A DNA stretch of 64,000 nucleotides from Paludibacterium denitrificans (GTDB lineage: Bacteria > Pseudomonadota > Gammaproteobacteria > Burkholderiales > Chromobacteriaceae). Shown here in pieces: positions 20,468 through 30,987 of the stretch (positions within the stretch are counted from its first letter, which is position 1; each line of letters starts with the position of its first letter). The translations under genes were made by a program, and so were the position numbers. The stretch spans positions 2,046,001 to 2,110,000 of the forward strand of contig NZ_WLYX01000001.1 of assembly GCF_009707705.1 (NCBI RefSeq), in the 5' to 3' direction. The notes beneath the pieces are model-generated. The model saw nothing but the letters and a program-made list of their open reading frames with translations. It had not been told where the DNA came from and did no database searches.

Positions 20468-21147
20468 TCAGACGACCGCACCGTTGGCCAGCACCTGTGC
20501 CAGCCGCAAGGCATTTTGCCGGTTCCACTGATCAATGCGTTGTTGCAGGCTGGCATTGGCCGGTTCGGCGTTGGCAATGCTGTTGGCGCCGCTGTCGGCC
20601 AGATCCGCTTCACCGGCCAGCAGTTTGCCAGTAAGCGCATCTTCCAGTTGTCCCATGGCGAGAATTTCCAGCAGATAGGCATCCATGCCGGTGCCTCTGT
20701 GTGCCAGCGCCACCACCTTGTCGATGGCGTGCGTGGCGTCGTTGTCCAGCAATGAACCATCGCGCTTGAGGCGGCTGACTGCCAGCCGCAAGCGTGCCAC
20801 GCCCGGTGCGGGATGGTCGGTAATGCTTTGCTGATGTTGTGCCAGTGCCCGGCTCAGGCTGCGACGGTAATACTGGTTGAGCGGATGGCTGGCTTCGGTT
20901 TCCAGTAGCTGCCAACGACCTTGTGGGCTGCGATCGAGGATGGCCAGTGGCGCAATGATCAGGCTGTGGTAGCGTTTCAGGTCGGTCCCCGGCGTGAGGT
21001 AAACCATTTGACCGGGCGTATGCAGTGAATGCTGAAAGGCGCCTGGCGGCAGCGATAGCAGTCTGGCCGACTGGTTTAGCTTGCGCCAGACTGGCCAGTG
21101 AGCTCCGAGGCCATCAGCGCACAAGCCAGGTTGTGAAGCGGTTTCAT
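20468..21147 (-). CDS. DUF3313-like exported protein (lesions)
   Basis: The start MKPLHNLACALMAS followed, after repair, by SLASLAQA gives a signal peptide. The mature part has YLTPGTDLKRYHSLIIAPLAIL, QYYRRSLSRALAQ, APGVARLRLAVSRL and AYLLEILAMGQLEDALTGKLLAGEAD, which resembles the DUF3313 group of envelope proteins; the assignment is moderate. Lesions near 21105 and 21070 (TTTAGC for TTGGC) break the N-terminal region; without repair the frame stops after about 23 residues. A good promoter lies upstream. Function is unknown. Confidence 0.55.
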
Positions 21148-21206
21148 GGTGCGTTCCGGTTTGGGAAATGGGGGATTGACCGGGCCGAGTCGTCGTCGTT
21201 CCCGAA

Positions 21207-21234
21207 ATTTTATGCCAAACGCAATAATTAACAA
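21207..21234 (-). promoter_or_regulatory. Candidate sigma-70 promoter for the DUF3313-like gene
   Basis: On the minus strand TTGTTA (21234-21229) and TAAAAT (21212-21207) are separated by 16 bases in an AT-rich patch, 60 bases before the start codon. Confidence 0.5.
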
Positions 21235-21358
21235 TTTGTAAAGAAAAAGCCAGTGCGCGTGACCGTGGCGATGTCGGCTGCTGGCGCTTGCTGGTATCAT
21301 TCCACCTTATTCTTCCGTGGTTTCTGCCCGGTACAACCAGCCTGTTTCTAGCTCTCCG

Positions 21359-22347
21359 ATGAAAATGTTTTCCCGTTTCCTGATGGCCCTTGTTGCCGCT
21401 GCCCTGTTGTGGCTGGGCTGGGTCGTGGTCGTTCCTGTCACCGTGCCTCACGCTCCTTACAAGCTGACGGTGGGCCCTAATCGCACGTTGAACCAGGTTG
21501 CACATGAACTGGAAAAAGAAGGGGTCATTCGCAATCGTCAGGTGATGGTGTTGCTGGCGCGCCTGAGTGGCGCGGATCGCAAGATCAAGGCGGGCCTGTA
21601 CCTGTTCAACGATAGCGTCTCGATGCTGGATGTGCTCAAACGCCCGGCCGAAGGCCATCCGGATGAAGCCAGCCTGACCATCATTGAAGGCTGGACCTTC
21701 CACCAGTTCCGTCAGGCGGTGGACAAGAGCCCGGACTTGCAGCATCTGGCGCGCGGCTGGTCCGATGCGCAATTGATGCAGGAACTGGGCGTGACGGCCG
21801 ATCACCCGGAAGGGCTGTTCTTCCCCAGTACCTATCTGTTTACCGCTTACCCAGTGATATCGAACTGTATCGACGCGCCTATCGCACCATGCAAACCCAG
21901 CTGGATGAGGCTTGGGCCGGGCGACGGGGCGATTTGCCATACAAGACGCCGTATGAGCTGTTGACCATGGCCAGCCTGATCGAGAAAGAAACCGCGCGCG
22001 AGGCCGATCGGCCCATGGTGGCGGCGGTATTTGTCAACCGGCTGGTGAGCGGTATGCGCTTGCAGACAGACCCGGCCGTCATCTATGGCATGGGGCGCAG
22101 CTATCGCGGCAATATCAGCAAGTCTGATCTGCGCCGTGACACCCCTTACAACACCTATACCCGTGGCGGCCTGACGCCCACGCCGATTTCGCTGCCGGGC
22201 AAAGCCTCGCTCGATGCCGCCGCTCATCCTGCCGACTCGCGCGCACTGTATTTTGTGGCCCGCGGCGATGGCAGCTCGCATTTTTCCGAAACACTGGATC
22301 AGCATAATCAGGCTGTGCGCAAATACATTTTGAAGAAAGAGCGCTGA
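21359..22347 (+). CDS. mltG: Endolytic murein transglycosylase MltG (one lesion)
   Basis: An N-terminal membrane anchor (residues 4-28) is followed by a LysM-like subdomain ([22 protein letters not shown]) and the YceG domain: [11 protein letters not shown], the catalytic Glu in [46 protein letters not shown] and the final [15 protein letters not shown]. MltG cuts nascent glycan and sets strand length. A one-base loss near 21852 breaks the frame in front of [11 protein letters not shown] 21359 is chosen as it begins the basic-hydrophobic anchor. The stop overlaps the tmk start by ATGA. Confidence 0.9.
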
Positions 22348-22994
22348 TGAGTGCCACGCATAATCCAATCCAGCCGCGCGGCCGCTTCATTACGCTGGAA
22401 GGCATCGACGGCGCGGGCAAAAGCACCCATCTGGCGTTTATCCGCCAATGGTTGGCCGAACAGCGGATCGACGCGGTGTTTACCCGCGAACCGGGCGGTA
22501 CGCCGATTGGCGAAAAGCTGCGCGGCTTGTTGCTGGATGTCGACACCGCCGTCACGCTGGATACCGAAACCCTGCTGGTGTTTGCCGCGCGTCAGGAACA
22601 TATCGCCCGGGTGATTCGCCCGGCGCTGGCAGCCGGTCAGTGGGTGGTGTCCGATCGCTTTACCGACGCCACCTTTGCCTATCAGGGCGGCGGGCGCGGT
22701 GTACCGCTGGCGCGCATTGCCCAACTGGAAGACTGGGTGCAGCAAGGACTGCAACCGGATTTGACCTTGCTGTTTGATGTGCCGCTGGAGGTGGCCGCGC
22801 AGCGCATGGCCGACAGCCGGGTGCTGGATCGTTTCGAGCAGGAACAGGCCGATTTCCACGCCCGCGTGCGTGCTGCCTATCTGCAACGGGCCGAAGGTTG
22901 CGCCCGCTTTGCCGTGCTGGATGCCAGTCGTGCGCTGGCGCCGATCCAGCAGGATATTGCTGCGCGGCTGCAGCAACTGGTGGGGCAGGTCTGA
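22347..22994 (+). CDS. tmk: Thymidylate kinase
   Basis: This intact 215-residue enzyme phosphorylates dTMP to dTDP. It shows the P-loop [11 protein letters not shown], the DR[YFH]-type motif [30 protein letters not shown] (the DRF motif and lid region), and [15 protein letters not shown]. It overlaps mltG and holB by 4 bases at each end, so translational coupling is likely. A GTTGGCCGAA copy sits in frame at 22451-22460 (Leu-Ala-Glu). Confidence 0.96.
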   Translation: MSATHNPIQPRGRFITLEGIDGAGKSTHLAFIRQWLAEQRIDAVFTREPGGTPIGEKLRGLLLDVDTAVTLDTETLLVFAARQEHIARVIRPALAAGQWVVSDRFTDATFAYQGGGRGVPLARIAQLEDWVQQGLQPDLTLLFDVPLEVAAQRMADSRVLDRFEQEQADFHARVRAAYLQRAEGCARFAVLDASRALAPIQQDIAARLQQLVGQV

Positions 22995-23994
22995 TGCTGT
23001 ACCCCCGGCAGCAGGACGACTGGCGACGGCTCAACGCCGAGCGTGAGCGTTTGCCCAATGCCCGGCTGTTTACCGGCCCGGGCGGCACCGGCAAGCTGGA
23101 GTTTGCCGAGCATCTGGCGCAATCGTTGCTGTGCGAACAGCCGCAGGCCGACCATCAGCCATGTGGCCAGTGTGAAGCCTGTCGCTGGTTTGCCCATGGC
23201 TCGCATCCGGATTTTCGTCGCCTGACGCCACATGGCGAGGACGAGGCGCCCAGCAAAGACAGCAAGCCGACGCGCAAGCTGCCGGTGATCAAGATCGAGG
23301 CGGTGCGTGAGGTGATCGACTTTGCCCATCTGACCGCGCACCGTGCCGGTCGCCGGGTGGTGCTGGTCGAGCTTACGAGGCACTTAATCCGGCCGCCGCC
23401 AATGCCTTGCTCAAGATTCTGGAAGAACCGCCTGAGCAAGTGCTGTTTCTGCTGGTGGCGCAGGCGCCGCAACGTTTGCTGCCCACCATCCGCAGCCGTT
23501 GTCGCCAGTTTCCGCTGTCGCATCCGGATCATCGCCAAGCGCTGGCCTGGGTTGAATCGCAGCAGATTGCCAACCCGGCCATCGAACTTGCACGCCACGG
23601 CGGTGCGCCGCTATTTGATCACGACCCGGCGCTGGCCAAACTGCGCGGCCAGTTCATTGATGGCCTGGCATTGCCCACCTTTGGTACGGTGCTGACGTTG
23701 GCCGAAGCGGTGGACAAGGCCAAATTGCCGCTGGCGCTGCCCATTACCCGGCTGCTGAAATGGCTGCATGACCTAGCCGGTTTGAGGCTGGCAGGGCATA
23801 TCCGTTATCATCCCGACCAGAAGGCGGTGCTGGCCGATCTGGCGCAGCGGGCCGATCTTGCCCAGTTGATGCGTTGCCAGCAGGCGCTGCTGCAGTTGGC
23901 GCCATTTGGCCAGCACACGCTGAATACGCGATTGCAACTGGAAGCACTGTTGATGGAATACCTCAAGGTGTTCAATCCGGGACGACCCGGTTGA
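22994..23994 (+). CDS. holB: DNA polymerase III subunit delta-prime (one lesion)
   Basis: The clamp-loader subunit is recognised from RLPNARLFTGPGGTGKLEFAE (P-loop-like), the zinc-binding QPCGQCEACRWFAHGSHPDF, VIKIEAVREV and the SRC motif region with NPAAANALLKILEEPPEQVLFLLV. The frame breaks at 23375 (CTTACGAG for CTGGCCGAG); repair gives VLVELAEALNPAAAN. About 333 residues. It follows tmk directly, as in many proteobacteria. The gene carries a repeat copy at 23697-23706. Confidence 0.92.
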
Positions 23995-24022
23995 CTGCCG
24001 TTTTGCCGGGGGCGAAGCACGT

Positions 24023-24388
24023 ATGGAGAGCACGACCACTCGTCAGGAAAACCGTCCCGGTGTGCTGTCACTGCACATCAAGGAACGCAGCGCACTGTTT
24101 GCCGCCTATATGCCGTTTCTGCGTAACGGTGGCATTTTCATTCCCACCAACAAGGAAATGCAGTTGGGGGAGGAGGTGTTCCTGCTGTTGACGCTGATGG
24201 ACGATCCGCAAAAAATCGCCGTGCAGGCCCGTGTGGTGTGGATTACTCCCGCCGGTGCCAACAACAGCCGCACGCAAGGGATAGGCGTCGAGTTTGTCGC
24301 CAGCGATGTCGGCAAGCAGGCCAAGGACAAGATCGAAACCTTGCTGGGCGGCGTCTTGCATTCCAGCTTACCAACCCACACCATGTAA
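24023..24388 (+). CDS. pilZ: PilZ domain protein, type IV pilus type
   Basis: This intact 121-residue protein has a short N-terminus with VLSLHIKERSALFAAYMPFLRNGGIFIPT, EEVFLLLTLMDDPQKIAVQARVVWITP and GIGVEF, as in PilZ of Pseudomonas and Neisseria, which lacks the c-di-GMP-binding RxxxR motif and is needed for type IV pilus assembly (with PilB and FimX). Type IV pili also import DNA during natural transformation, which fits the uptake-sequence-like repeats in this window. The holB-pilZ-tatD order is conserved. Confidence 0.85.
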   Translation: MESTTTRQENRPGVLSLHIKERSALFAAYMPFLRNGGIFIPTNKEMQLGEEVFLLLTLMDDPQKIAVQARVVWITPAGANNSRTQGIGVEFVASDVGKQAKDKIETLLGGVLHSSLPTHTM

Positions 24389-24460
24389 CCGTTACCCGCT
24401 TTCTCCATTGTTTCACCCCGGTCCGCACTGTGACCGGGGCGTCTTGTCAGGTATTGCCCC

Positions 24461-25230
24461 ATGCTTGTTGATTCACACTGCCATATCAACTTTCCCGATC
24501 TGGCGGCACGCCTGCCGGATGTGCTGACCAACATGCAGCACAACGGCGTCAGCCATGCGCTGGTGATCAGCGTCAGCCGCGACACGGCGGCCGAGGTGTT
24601 AGGGTTGGCCGAACAACATGCCAACCTGTATGCCACGGTCGGCGTACATCCGGATGATCCGGAAAATGCCGAATTCAGCGAGGATGAATTGGTAGCGCAT
24701 GCCGCCCATCCGCGAGTGGTGGGCATTGGCGAAACCGGGCTGGATTATCACTGGTGTGAGGGTGACCTCACCGGCAGCATGAGCGTTTTCGCACTCACAT
24801 CCGCGCCGCGCGCCGCGCTTGCCGCTGATTATCCACACCCGTGATTCGGCGCAGGATACCTTGCGCCTCTTGCGCGAAGAACAGGCACAGGAGTGTGGCG
24901 GGGTGATGCACTGCTTTACCGAAAACTGGGAGATTGCCCGAGGCCGCGCTGGACTTGGGTTTTTACATTTCGTTTTCCGGTATCGTCACCTTCAAGAACG
25001 CCGCGCAGATCAAGGACGTGGCGCAGCGTGTGCCGCTGGAGCGCATGCTGGTGGAAACCGATTCGCCTTATCTCGCGCCAGTGCCGTTCCGTGGCAAGAC
25101 CAATGAACCCGCGTATGTGAAGCATGTGGCCGAACACATTGCCGAATTGCGCGGCGTGTCGTTTGACTCCATTGCGCAAGCCACCACCGACAACTTCTTC
25201 CGGCTGTTTGCCAAGATTCCTCGCCCATGA
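24461..25230 (+). CDS. TatD-family metal-dependent DNase (lesions)
   Basis: TatD/YcfH enzymes are TIM-barrel metallo-DNases. Seen are the metal motif [14 protein letters not shown], the metal ligand in [28 protein letters not shown] and [21 protein letters not shown]. Lesions: 24772 (CCTGG read as CCGG, restoring LTWQHERFR), about 24815, and 24939 (CCAGG read as CCGAGG, restoring [14 protein letters not shown]). About 257 residues when repaired. The stop overlaps the next start (ATGA). Position after pilZ matches the YcfH branch. Confidence 0.88.
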
Positions 25231-26042
25231 CCGGTTCTCTTGTCCCCGCTGTCAGCGACCATCTGGAGCTGACCATTCTGGGCTGTGGCTCCAGTTCCGG
25301 CAGCCCGGCGATCGGTTGTCACTGCCCGACCTGCGCCTCGGACAACCCGAAAAATACCCGTAGCCGCTGCAGCGCCTATGTGCGGTTGGGCGAGCAGGCA
25401 CTGGTGATCGACACCGGGCCGGATTTGCGGCAGCAAGCCCTGCGCGAGGGGCTGTCCCGCATCGATGCGGTGCTGTATACCCACCCGCACGCCGACCACC
25501 TCAACGGCATTGATGATCTGCGCGCCTTTTGCTATGTGAAAAAAGGGCCGATTACGCTGTACGGCAACGCCTTTACGCTGGACAACATCCGCAGCCGCTT
25601 TCATTACGCCCTGATGCCGCCGTCACCGGTGTGGGACAAGCCGGTATTGGTGCTGGAAGAAGTGGCACAGCGCTTCGATTTTCATGGTGTTGCCGTTACG
25701 CCCATCCCGCTACAGCATGGCAAGTGGCCGTGTCTGGGCTGGCGCATAGGCAACGTGGCGTGGCTGACGGATCTGTCGCACATTCCCGACGACAGCCTCG
25801 CGCTACTGGAAGGGCTGGACGTGTTGTTCCTCGACTGCCTGCGTCACGATCCCTACCCGTCGCATCTGGGCGTGCAGCAGTCGTTTGAGTGGGCGCAGCG
25901 CATCGCCGCCCGCCGCACCATTCTCATCCACATGACGCATCAGCTGGAATACCGGGCCTTGACCGCCGAATGCCCGCCGGGCATTGAGGTCGGCTACGAT
26001 GGTTTGACCATCCGCGTGCCGCTGTCGGCTGGCGCAGAGTAA
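25227..26042 (+). CDS. MBL-fold metallo-hydrolase, PhnP-like
   Basis: This intact 271-residue protein has the metallo-beta-lactamase signature [15 protein letters not shown], an upstream [15 protein letters not shown] with the zinc-binding CHCPTC pair, [17 protein letters not shown] and the late IHMTHQLEY. It belongs to the PhnP/YcbX-like group of phosphodiesterases; the true substrate is not shown by sequence. In E. coli PhnP hydrolyses cyclic phosphodiesters, but no phosphonate genes are nearby, so the symbol is withheld. It is the last gene of the mltG-tmk-holB-pilZ-tatD run. Confidence 0.85.
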   Translation: MTGSLVPAVSDHLELTILGCGSSSGSPAIGCHCPTCASDNPKNTRSRCSAYVRLGEQALVIDTGPDLRQQALREGLSRIDAVLYTHPHADHLNGIDDLRAFCYVKKGPITLYGNAFTLDNIRSRFHYALMPPSPVWDKPVLVLEEVAQRFDFHGVAVTPIPLQHGKWPCLGWRIGNVAWLTDLSHIPDDSLALLEGLDVLFLDCLRHDPYPSHLGVQQSFEWAQRIAARRTILIHMTHQLEYRALTAECPPGIEVGYDGLTIRVPLSAGAE

Positions 26043-26043
26043 G

Positions 26044-26077
26044 GTTGGCCGAACCACTGCGTGCCGGTTCGGCCAAC
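26044..26077. terminator. Inverted repeat pair between convergent genes
   Basis: Two GTTGGCCGAA copies in opposite orientation (26044-26053, 26068-26077) make a 10-bp stem with a 14-nt loop between the MBL gene and convergent trpS. Confidence 0.6.
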
Positions 26078-26103
26078 TTGCACGGTTTCCCGTTGTTTGG
26101 CGC

Positions 26104-27129
26104 TTAGTAGTAATTCAACCCCATGGCGGCTTTCACTTGCGCCAGAGTTTGCGCCGCTGCCTCACGCGCCTTGTGGGTGCCATTTTTCAGAATTTGCATG
26201 ATGGCATCCGGGTCGCGCGCCAGCAGCTCGCGTCGCGTGCGGATCGGCTCCGTGGTTTCTTGCAGACGCTGTTCCAGCTGCTGCTTGATCACGCTATCGC
26301 CCAGCCCACCGCGCTGGTAACGCTGTTTCAGATCTGCCACCAGCTCGGTATCCGGTTCAAACGCATCCAGATAGGTGAATACCACGTTGCCCTCCACCTG
26401 TCCCGGATCGCTCACGTGCAGGTGGTTGGGGTCGGTATACATCATCTTCACCGCATGGCGAATCTGGTCAGGGTTGGCCGAAAGCGGCAGGGCATTGCCC
26501 AGCGACTTCGACATCTTGGATTTGCCATCAATGCCCGGCAAACGGGCGCTACTTTGTGGTACCAGCGCGCGGGCTTCCACCAGCACCTCACCGTCCACGC
26601 TGCCATTGAAACGACGCACGATTTCGTTGGTTTGCTCGATCATCGGAATCTGGTCGGCCCCCACGGGCACGATGGTGGCCTTGAACGCGGTGATATCAGC
26701 CGCCTGCGCTGCAGGATAAGTCAGGAAACCGGCCGGAATGTCGCGTTCGTAACCGCGTTGCTTGATCTCGTCCTTGATGGTTGGGTTGCGTTCCAGCCGC
26801 GAAACGGTGACCAGATTGAGGTAGTAGGATGCCAGTTCCGACAATTCCGGCACCAGACTCTGAATGAAGATGGTGCTTTTGTCCGGGTCAATGCCAACCG
26901 CCAGATAATCCAGCGCCACCTGCAGCACGTTATCGCGCACTTTCAGATAGTTGCCCATGTTGTCGGTCAGTGCCCGGGCATCGGCCAGCAACAGAAACTG
27001 GCGGCAGTGGTCTTGTAGCAGGACACGGTTTTTCAGCGAGCCGACGTAGTGGCCAAGATGCAGCTGGCCGGTGGTTCGGTCACCGGTCAGGATGATGTCG
27101 TCGGGCTTGATGGTGTCAAGAATACTCAT
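26104..27129 (-). CDS. trpS: Tryptophanyl-tRNA synthetase
   Basis: This intact 341-residue class I synthetase has the HIGH-like motif TGQLHLGHYVGSL, the tryptophan-pocket region VPVGADQIPMIEQTNEIVRRFN, and KMSKS (in GKSKMSKSLGNAL). It charges tRNA-Trp in the cytoplasm. It is preceded by a 170-base leader holding a Trp-rich peptide and attenuator hairpins, described separately, so its expression is probably tuned to the level of charged tRNA-Trp, its own product. A GTTGGCCGAA copy lies in frame at 26473-26482. Confidence 0.96.
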   Translation of the reverse strand: MSILDTIKPDDIILTGDRTTGQLHLGHYVGSLKNRVLLQDHCRQFLLLADARALTDNMGNYLKVRDNVLQVALDYLAVGIDPDKSTIFIQSLVPELSELASYYLNLVTVSRLERNPTIKDEIKQRGYERDIPAGFLTYPAAQAADITAFKATIVPVGADQIPMIEQTNEIVRRFNGSVDGEVLVEARALVPQSSARLPGIDGKSKMSKSLGNALPLSANPDQIRHAVKMMYTDPNHLHVSDPGQVEGNVVFTYLDAFEPDTELVADLKQRYQRGGLGDSVIKQQLEQRLQETTEPIRTRRELLARDPDAIMQILKNGTHKAREAAAQTLAQVKAAMGLNYY

Positions 27130-27182
27130 GTCAGTCTCCGCAAAAAATAATGGCTAGAGACTGTCGGTAAGGCGGAACAAAC

Positions 27183-27247
27183 AAAAAACCCGGTGCCGCC
27201 TTATCGGCAGCCTCCGGGTTGATGATGCGCAACCGCCGGTGCCGCCT
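27183..27247 (-). promoter_or_regulatory. trpS attenuator (alternative hairpins and terminator)
   Basis: On the minus strand the 12-mer AGGCGGCACCGG occurs twice (27247-27236 and 27201-27190) and both copies can pair with the single complementary segment at 27218-27205 (CCCGG-A-GGCTGCCG). Pairing with the downstream copy forms a strong stem immediately followed by TTTTTT (27188-27183), a terminator; pairing with the upstream copy prevents it. The upstream copy overlaps the stop codon of a peptide with three Trp codons. This is the mutually exclusive arrangement of classical amino-acid attenuators. The trpS start lies 54 bases downstream. Confidence 0.85.
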
Positions 27248-27299
27248 AGTGAAGGCGCCACCACCAAAACAGGAATACGGTTGCGGATGCAGATTTCAT
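27246..27299 (-). CDS. trpS leader peptide (Trp-Trp-Trp)
   Basis: This 17-codon open frame reads MKSASATVFLFWWWRLH and stops with TAG. The three consecutive TGG codons (27266-27258) are placed so that a ribosome stalled there would cover the segment just before the first copy of the alternating hairpin. This matches leader peptides such as TrpL, but the controlled gene is the synthetase rather than the biosynthetic operon. The ribosome binding site is weak (GATAACCGG), and a TTGACG box at 27336-27331 may be part of the promoter. It is too short for ordinary gene callers. Confidence 0.8.
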   Translation of the reverse strand: MKSASATVFLFWWWRLH

Positions 27300-27348
27300 G
27301 CCGGTTATCTGACCACGTGACGGGCCATGGCGTCAAGCGCTGGCCGTA

Positions 27349-28170
27349 TCAGAAGCGGCGCGTGAGCATTGCCTTGTGCATGATGGTGGTGGCAATTTCT
27401 TCCACCGACTTGTGCGTGGTGCTGATGAACGCCAGACCATGATGGCGGAACATCGCCTCCGCTTCATTGACCTCCACCCGGCAATTGTCGACGCTGGCAT
27501 ATTTGGAGTCCGGACGGCGTTCCGAACGGATGTAGTGCAGACGCGCCGGGTCGATGGTCAGGCCAAACAGCTTGTGGCGGTACGGAAGCAGCATCTTGGG
27601 CAGCGTCGGGCTGTCCAGGTCTTCCGGCGTGAGCGGGTAATTGGCTGCCTTGATACCGTATTGCAGCGCCAGATACAGGCAGGTCGGGGTTTTACCCGAA
27701 CGGGAAACGCCCACCAGAATCACATCCGCTTCATCCAGATCCTTGAGTTTGACGCCGTCGTCATGGTTGAGCGAGAAGTTTACCGCCGCCATGCGGTGGT
27801 CATAGCGCTCTTCATTGAGCATGCCGTGTACGCGGCCGACGGTGAGCGAAGCACGCTGCCCCAGTTCCTGCTCCAGTTCGCCGATGAAGGTTTCGAAGAA
27901 GTCGACGATCTGTGCATTGTGGATTTTCAGCGCACGGCGCACGTCCGGGTTGATGATGCTGGTGAATACCAGCGGGCGCAACGCATCCTGATCGGCCACT
28001 TGCTGGATACGCGCCGCCAGTTCTTCGGCCTTTTCCGGCGTATCGATAAAGGGCACGGTTTCGCGCTTGAATTCCACCGTGTCAAACTGGGTGAGCAAGG
28101 TGTTACCCAACAGCTCGGCGGTGATGCCGGTGCGGTCAGAAATGAAAAAAGCGGAACGGAGGTGTGGCAT
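27349..28170 (-). CDS. ppsR: Phosphoenolpyruvate synthase regulatory protein
   Basis: This intact 273-residue DUF299 protein is a bifunctional kinase/pyrophosphorylase that inactivates PEP synthase by ADP-dependent phosphorylation of a Thr next to its catalytic His and reactivates it by phosphorolysis. Seen are [12 protein letters not shown] at the N-terminus, the P-loop [11 protein letters not shown] and the Asp-rich DLDSPTLP...GLTIDPARL. It is divergent from ppsA, its substrate, across a 322-base gap; the pairing is conserved in many bacteria. Confidence 0.95.
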   Translation of the reverse strand: MPHLRSAFFISDRTGITAELLGNTLLTQFDTVEFKRETVPFIDTPEKAEELAARIQQVADQDALRPLVFTSIINPDVRRALKIHNAQIVDFFETFIGELEQELGQRASLTVGRVHGMLNEERYDHRMAAVNFSLNHDDGVKLKDLDEADVILVGVSRSGKTPTCLYLALQYGIKAANYPLTPEDLDSPTLPKMLLPYRHKLFGLTIDPARLHYIRSERRPDSKYASVDNCRVEVNEAEAMFRHHGLAFISTTHKSVEEIATTIMHKAMLTRRF

Positions 28171-28492
28171 GAATGCACCTGTCTATAAAAATAACGACGA
28201 TTTTTTCCAGCAGTATACCGGCGCCGGGGCGGTAAAGTCTTGCCTATCCTTGGTGGCGGGACGAGTGGCAGGAATCGGCCGTTGACCCCCGGTTTTCATG
28301 CGCTTGTAGCATTTTGCTGCTAGGTCATCCACGCACCAAATGGCCGCCAATCCGGTCGGAACATGCCGGTCAAAACCGTGTCCAAGGGCAACCCCTCGGG
28401 TGTTGCAACGCAAAAGTGGCTACGCAAACAGTGAGTTATTCGGCTAGAATACCGGCTTTCTATCGTCCCAATCCAACACAGGAAGTGAAGTG
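28171..28492. other. Intergenic region between divergent ppsR and ppsA
   Basis: No coding frame is supported in these 322 bases. A -10-like TAGAAT lies at 28445-28450, 43 bases before the ppsA ATG, without a convincing -35 at the right distance. ppsA has AGGAAGTGAAG before its ATG. No inverted repeat strong enough to call an operator was seen. Confidence 0.5.
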
Positions 28493-30882
28493 ATGGCAGA
28501 CAACTACGTCATCTGGTTCGAGAAGCTGCGTATGACCGACGTTGAGCAGGTTGGTGGTAAAAACGCCTCGCTCGGTGAAATGATTAGTCAGTTGGCCAAT
28601 TCCGGCGTCCGTGTTCCCGGTGGTTTTGCAACAACCGCACAAGCGTATCGGGATTTCTTGCAACACGAAGGCCCGGCCGACCGGATCAACGCTGCGCTGT
28701 CGAACCTTGATGTCGACGACGTAAACGAACTGGCCCGGGTAGGCAAGGAAATCCGTCAATGGATCATTGATATTCCATTTCCGGCCAAGCTGGACGCAGA
28801 TATCAAGGAAGCATGGGACAAAATGGTGGCAGATCTTAAGCGGTGCCGACATTTGTGTAGCCGTTCGCTCCTCTGCGACCGCGGAAGACCTGCCGGATGC
28901 CTCGTTTGCTTAAGCCAGCAGGAAACCTTCCTCAACATCCGTGGCCCGGATAACGTCAAAGACGCCATCAAGCACGTCTTTGCTTCCCTCTATAACGACC
29001 GCGCCATTTCCTACCGCGTACACAAAGGCTTTGCCCACGACGTTGTGGCATTGTCTGCCGGTATCCAGCGTATGGTGCGCTCCGACATGGGCGCCGCCGG
29101 TGTGATGTTTACCATCGACACCGAATCGGGCTTTGAAGACGTGGTGTTTGTTACCGCTTCTTACGGTCTGGGCGAAACCGTGGTGCAAGGCGCCGTGAAC
29201 CCGGATGAATTCTACGTTCACAAGCCGACCCTGCAGGCTGGCCGCCCGGCCATTCTGCGCAAGAACATGGGCTCCAAGCTGATCAAGATGGAGTTTACCG
29301 ATGCGTCCCGTGCGGGCCGTTCGGTAAAAACCATCGATGTGGCTGAAGCCGAGCGCAAACAGTTCGCCATTACCGATGCGGAAGTGGAAGAACTGGCCCA
29401 GTACGCGCTGATCATCGAAAAACACTACGGCCGCCCGATGGATATCGAGTGGGGCCGTGACGGTATCGACGGCAAGCTGTACATCCTGCAAGCCCGTCCG
29501 GAAACCGTTAAGTCGCAAGAAGACCGCAAGGACACCCTGCGTCGTTATCGCCTGAACAGCAAGTCGGCTGTCCTGTGCGAAGGCCGTGCCATTGGTCAGA
29601 AGATTGGCCGTGGTACCGTACGTACCATCAAGGACGCTTCCGAAATGGATCGCGTGCTGCCGGGTGACGTGCTGGTAACTGACATGACCGACCCGGACTG
29701 GGAACCGGTCATGAAGCGTGCTTCTGCCATCGTCACCAACCGTGGCGGCCGTACCTGTCACGCGGCCATTATCGCCCGCGAACTGGGTATCCCGGCGGTG
29801 GTTGGCTGTGGTAACGCTACCGACGTACTGAGCGAAGGCATGCAGGTGACCGTATCCTGCGCCGAAGGCGACACCGGTAACATCTACGACGGTCTGCTGG
29901 ATGTGGAAATCATCGATCTGGAACTGGACAAGATGCCGCAGTCTCCGGTCAAGATCATGATGAACGTCGGCAACCCGGAACTGGCTTTCGACTTTGCCCA
30001 GCTGCCGAACGAAGGTGTGGGCCTGGCTCGCATGGAGTTCGTGATCAACCGTCAGATCGGTATCCACCCGAAAGCACTGCTGGAATTCGATACCCTGCTA
30101 GCTGACCTGAAAGCCACGATTGCTGACCGCATTGCCGGTTACGCCAGCCCGGTTGACTTCTATGTCGACAAGATTGCTGAAGGCGTTTCCACGCTGGCAG
30201 CCGCCTTCTCGCCGAAGAAAGTCATTGTGCGTATGTCCGACTTCAAGTCGAACGAATACGCCAACCTGATCGGTGGCCAGCTGTACGAACCGCACGAAGA
30301 AAACCCGATGATCGGTTTCCGCGGTGCGGCCCGTTATGTGGCTGAATCGTTCCGCGATTGCTTCGAGCTGGAATGCCGCGCAATCAAGAAAGTGCGCGAC
30401 GTGATGGGCCTGACCAACGTGGAAGTGATGATCCCGTTTGTCCGCACCCTGAAGGAAGCCGAAGACGTTATCGCCATTCTGGCTGCCAACGGCCTGAAGC
30501 GCGGTGAAAACGGCCTGCGCCTGATCATGATGTGCGAAGTGCCGAGCAACGCCGTACTGGCTGAGAAGTTCCTGCAGCATTTCGATGGCTTCTCCATCGG
30601 CTCCAACGACATGACCCAGCTGACCACGGGTGTTGACCGCGACAGCGGTGGCCCGATCGCCAGCACCTTTGACGAACGTAACGAAGCCGTCAAAGCCATG
30701 CTGCACATGGCGATTCAGGCATGTCGCAAGCTGGACAAGTATGTCGGCATCTGCGGCCAAGGCCCGTCGGACCATGCTGATTTCGCCAAGTGGCTGGTGG
30801 AAGAAGGCATTGCCACCATCTCCCTGAACCCGGACACCGTGGTGGAAACCTGGTTGTACCGGCCAAGGAACTGAACGCCTGA
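28493..30882 (+). CDS. ppsA: Phosphoenolpyruvate synthase (lesions)
   Basis: PpsA makes PEP from pyruvate, ATP and water for gluconeogenesis. Visible are the ATP-grasp N-terminus ([37 protein letters not shown]), the phospho-histidine motif [23 protein letters not shown], and the PEP-binding barrel with GLARMEFV and [18 protein letters not shown], ending [14 protein letters not shown]. The target Thr of PpsR lies in GGRTCH. Lesions: 28837, 28911 (GCTTAAGCC for GCTGGCC, which exactly restores FAGQQETF) and 30860 (CCTGG read as CCGG, restoring ETWLYLAKELNA and the stop at 30880-30882). About 795 residues. Confidence 0.95.
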
Positions 30883-30900
30883 TTTTCTGACGTTCAACCA

Positions 30901-30933
30901 TGAAAAACCGCCCGTTTACCGGGCGGTTTTTTT
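30901..30933 (+). terminator. ppsA intrinsic terminator
   Basis: The stem AAACCGCCCG / CGGGCGGTTT with a 6-nt loop and a T-run of seven follows the restored ppsA stop by 20 bases. Confidence 0.9.
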
Positions 30934-30936
30934 ATG

Positions 30937-30974
30937 TTCGGCCAACCTTGGCAAGTGGCGTCAGGTTGGCCGAA
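30937..30974. terminator. Inverted repeat pair between ppsA and the convergent hydroxylase
   Basis: TTCGGCCAACCT (30937-30948) and AGGTTGGCCGAA (30963-30974) form a 12-bp perfect stem with a 14-nt loop. Here the copies point away from each other, unlike the pair at 6807. Confidence 0.6.
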
Positions 30975-30987
30975 AGCGCGGTGTCGT

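Noticed and set aside
28910..30067. Long antisense open frame of 385 codons opposite ppsA
   Set aside because: It mirrors the codon pattern of ppsA, has no domain-like sequence and no ribosome site; it is a shadow frame.
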